A stretch of DNA of 64,000 nt from Aestuariibacter sp. (GTDB lineage Bacteria; Pseudomonadota; Gammaproteobacteria; Enterobacterales; Alteromonadaceae), in NCBI GenBank assembly GCA_017794925.1, contig CP051238.1, positions 681,702-745,701 of the forward strand, read 5' to 3'. A program made the translations under genes and the position numbers. Position 1 is the first letter of the stretch, and each line of letters begins with the position of its first letter. The notes under the pieces were generated by a model, which was given only the letters and a program-made list of their open reading frames with translations, did no database searches and was not told where the DNA came from. Shown piece by piece: positions 63,689-64,000 of this stretch.

Positions 63689-64000
63689 ATGATGACTGAT
63701 TTTACCCCAGCTGAACGTATATGGCATACGATCAGGTTGATCCCTGAAGGAAAAGTGGCGGCTTACGGCCAGATTGCTGACCTGGCAGGCCTTCCAGGCA
63801 GGGCCAGGTTGGTGGGACGATGCCTGAAATTCGTTCCTCCTGAACATCCGGTACCCTGGTTTCGGGTATTGCGCAGCAATGGGCAGATTGCATTTCCCGC
63901 CGCCAGTGAATATGCAAATGAACAGATTGCAAAGTTGCAAGACGAAGGTGTGATAGTAAAACATCACCGGGTTGCAATGAAACAATATCAGTGGCAACCC
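63689..64000 (+). CDS. alkyltransferase-like (MGMT-like) DNA-binding protein, partial
   Basis: About 104 residues seen, and the gene continues past the right edge. It is the C-terminal type of O6-alkylguanine-DNA alkyltransferase fold: IRLIPEGKVAAYGQIADLAG and LVGRCLKFVPP with PVPWFRVLRSNGQIAF. Where methyltransferases have PCHR, this has PWFR, so the acceptor cysteine is missing. Such ATL proteins flag alkylated guanine for nucleotide excision repair. Start ATG at 63689 or 63692. Confidence 0.85.
   Translation, partial: MMTDFTPAERIWHTIRLIPEGKVAAYGQIADLAGLPGRARLVGRCLKFVPPEHPVPWFRVLRSNGQIAFPAASEYANEQIAKLQDEGVIVKHHRVAMKQYQWQP

Overview
The window is a stretch of chromosome from a marine-type gammaproteobacterium, most likely in the Alteromonadaceae (Alteromonas/Salinimonas/Aestuariibacter-like). 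The evidence is the 16S rRNA 5' end, the enterobacterial/vibrio-like gene order (rrn–yrdA–aroE–tsaC–smg–dprA–def–fmt–rsmB–trkA; polA–Spot 42–engB–CsrC–yihI; gyrB–recF–dnaN–dnaA–rpmH; mioC–oriC–mnmG–rsmG–parAB–atp), and FNR-like, DnaA and parS sites of gammaproteobacterial type. The genus is not certain. I saw no insertion sequence, prophage, CRISPR array or tRNA.

Layout. 1-760: start of a leftward rRNA operon with boxA and three tandem promoters. 761-9217: a sulfotransferase and gamma-carbonic anhydrase, then mostly minus-strand genes for shikimate (aroE), heme (hemF), tRNA t6A (tsaC), a topoisomerase-type zinc protein, smg, dprA and a LysM protein, with a truncated globin and ompW inserted. 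9418-13619: def–fmt–rsmB–trkA. 13810-18170: a five-gene envelope operon of unknown role (membrane protein, 52-residue peptide, lipoprotein, MltC-like transglycosylase, papain-like protease), lying between trkA and trkH. 18206-31783: trkH, elbB, polA, sRNA genes, engB, cytochrome c4, a CsrC-like sRNA, yihI, tag, glyQS and a lipoprotein. 31895-34618: a large secreted M14 peptidase.

The replication core spans 34.8-53.2 kb. Leftward gyrB–recF–dnaN–dnaA is followed by rightward rpmH–rnpA–yidD–yidC–yajQ–mnmE, then mioC–dnaT–dnaC, then oriC (about 48.36-48.80 kb), then mnmG–rsmG–parA–parB. Two parS sites for ParB lie inside recF. Initiator (DnaA), clamp, primosome loader, origin and segregation genes therefore sit within about 15 kb. 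DnaA-box and GATC clusters also occur upstream of dnaA and of polA. From 53.3 to 60.4 kb is the complete F1Fo ATP synthase operon atpIBEFHAGDC. The right end holds ordinary small genes (GFA, VOC, membrane protein, GST, DTW-domain enzyme) and a truncated alkyltransferase-like gene.

The most interesting non-coding content is at 23.68-24.08 kb: a shortened Spot 42 gene followed by a second, apparently undescribed candidate sRNA gene with a matching promoter layout. A CsrB/CsrC-type RNA candidate lies at 25.67-25.85 kb, and a DnaA/GATC cluster precedes polA.
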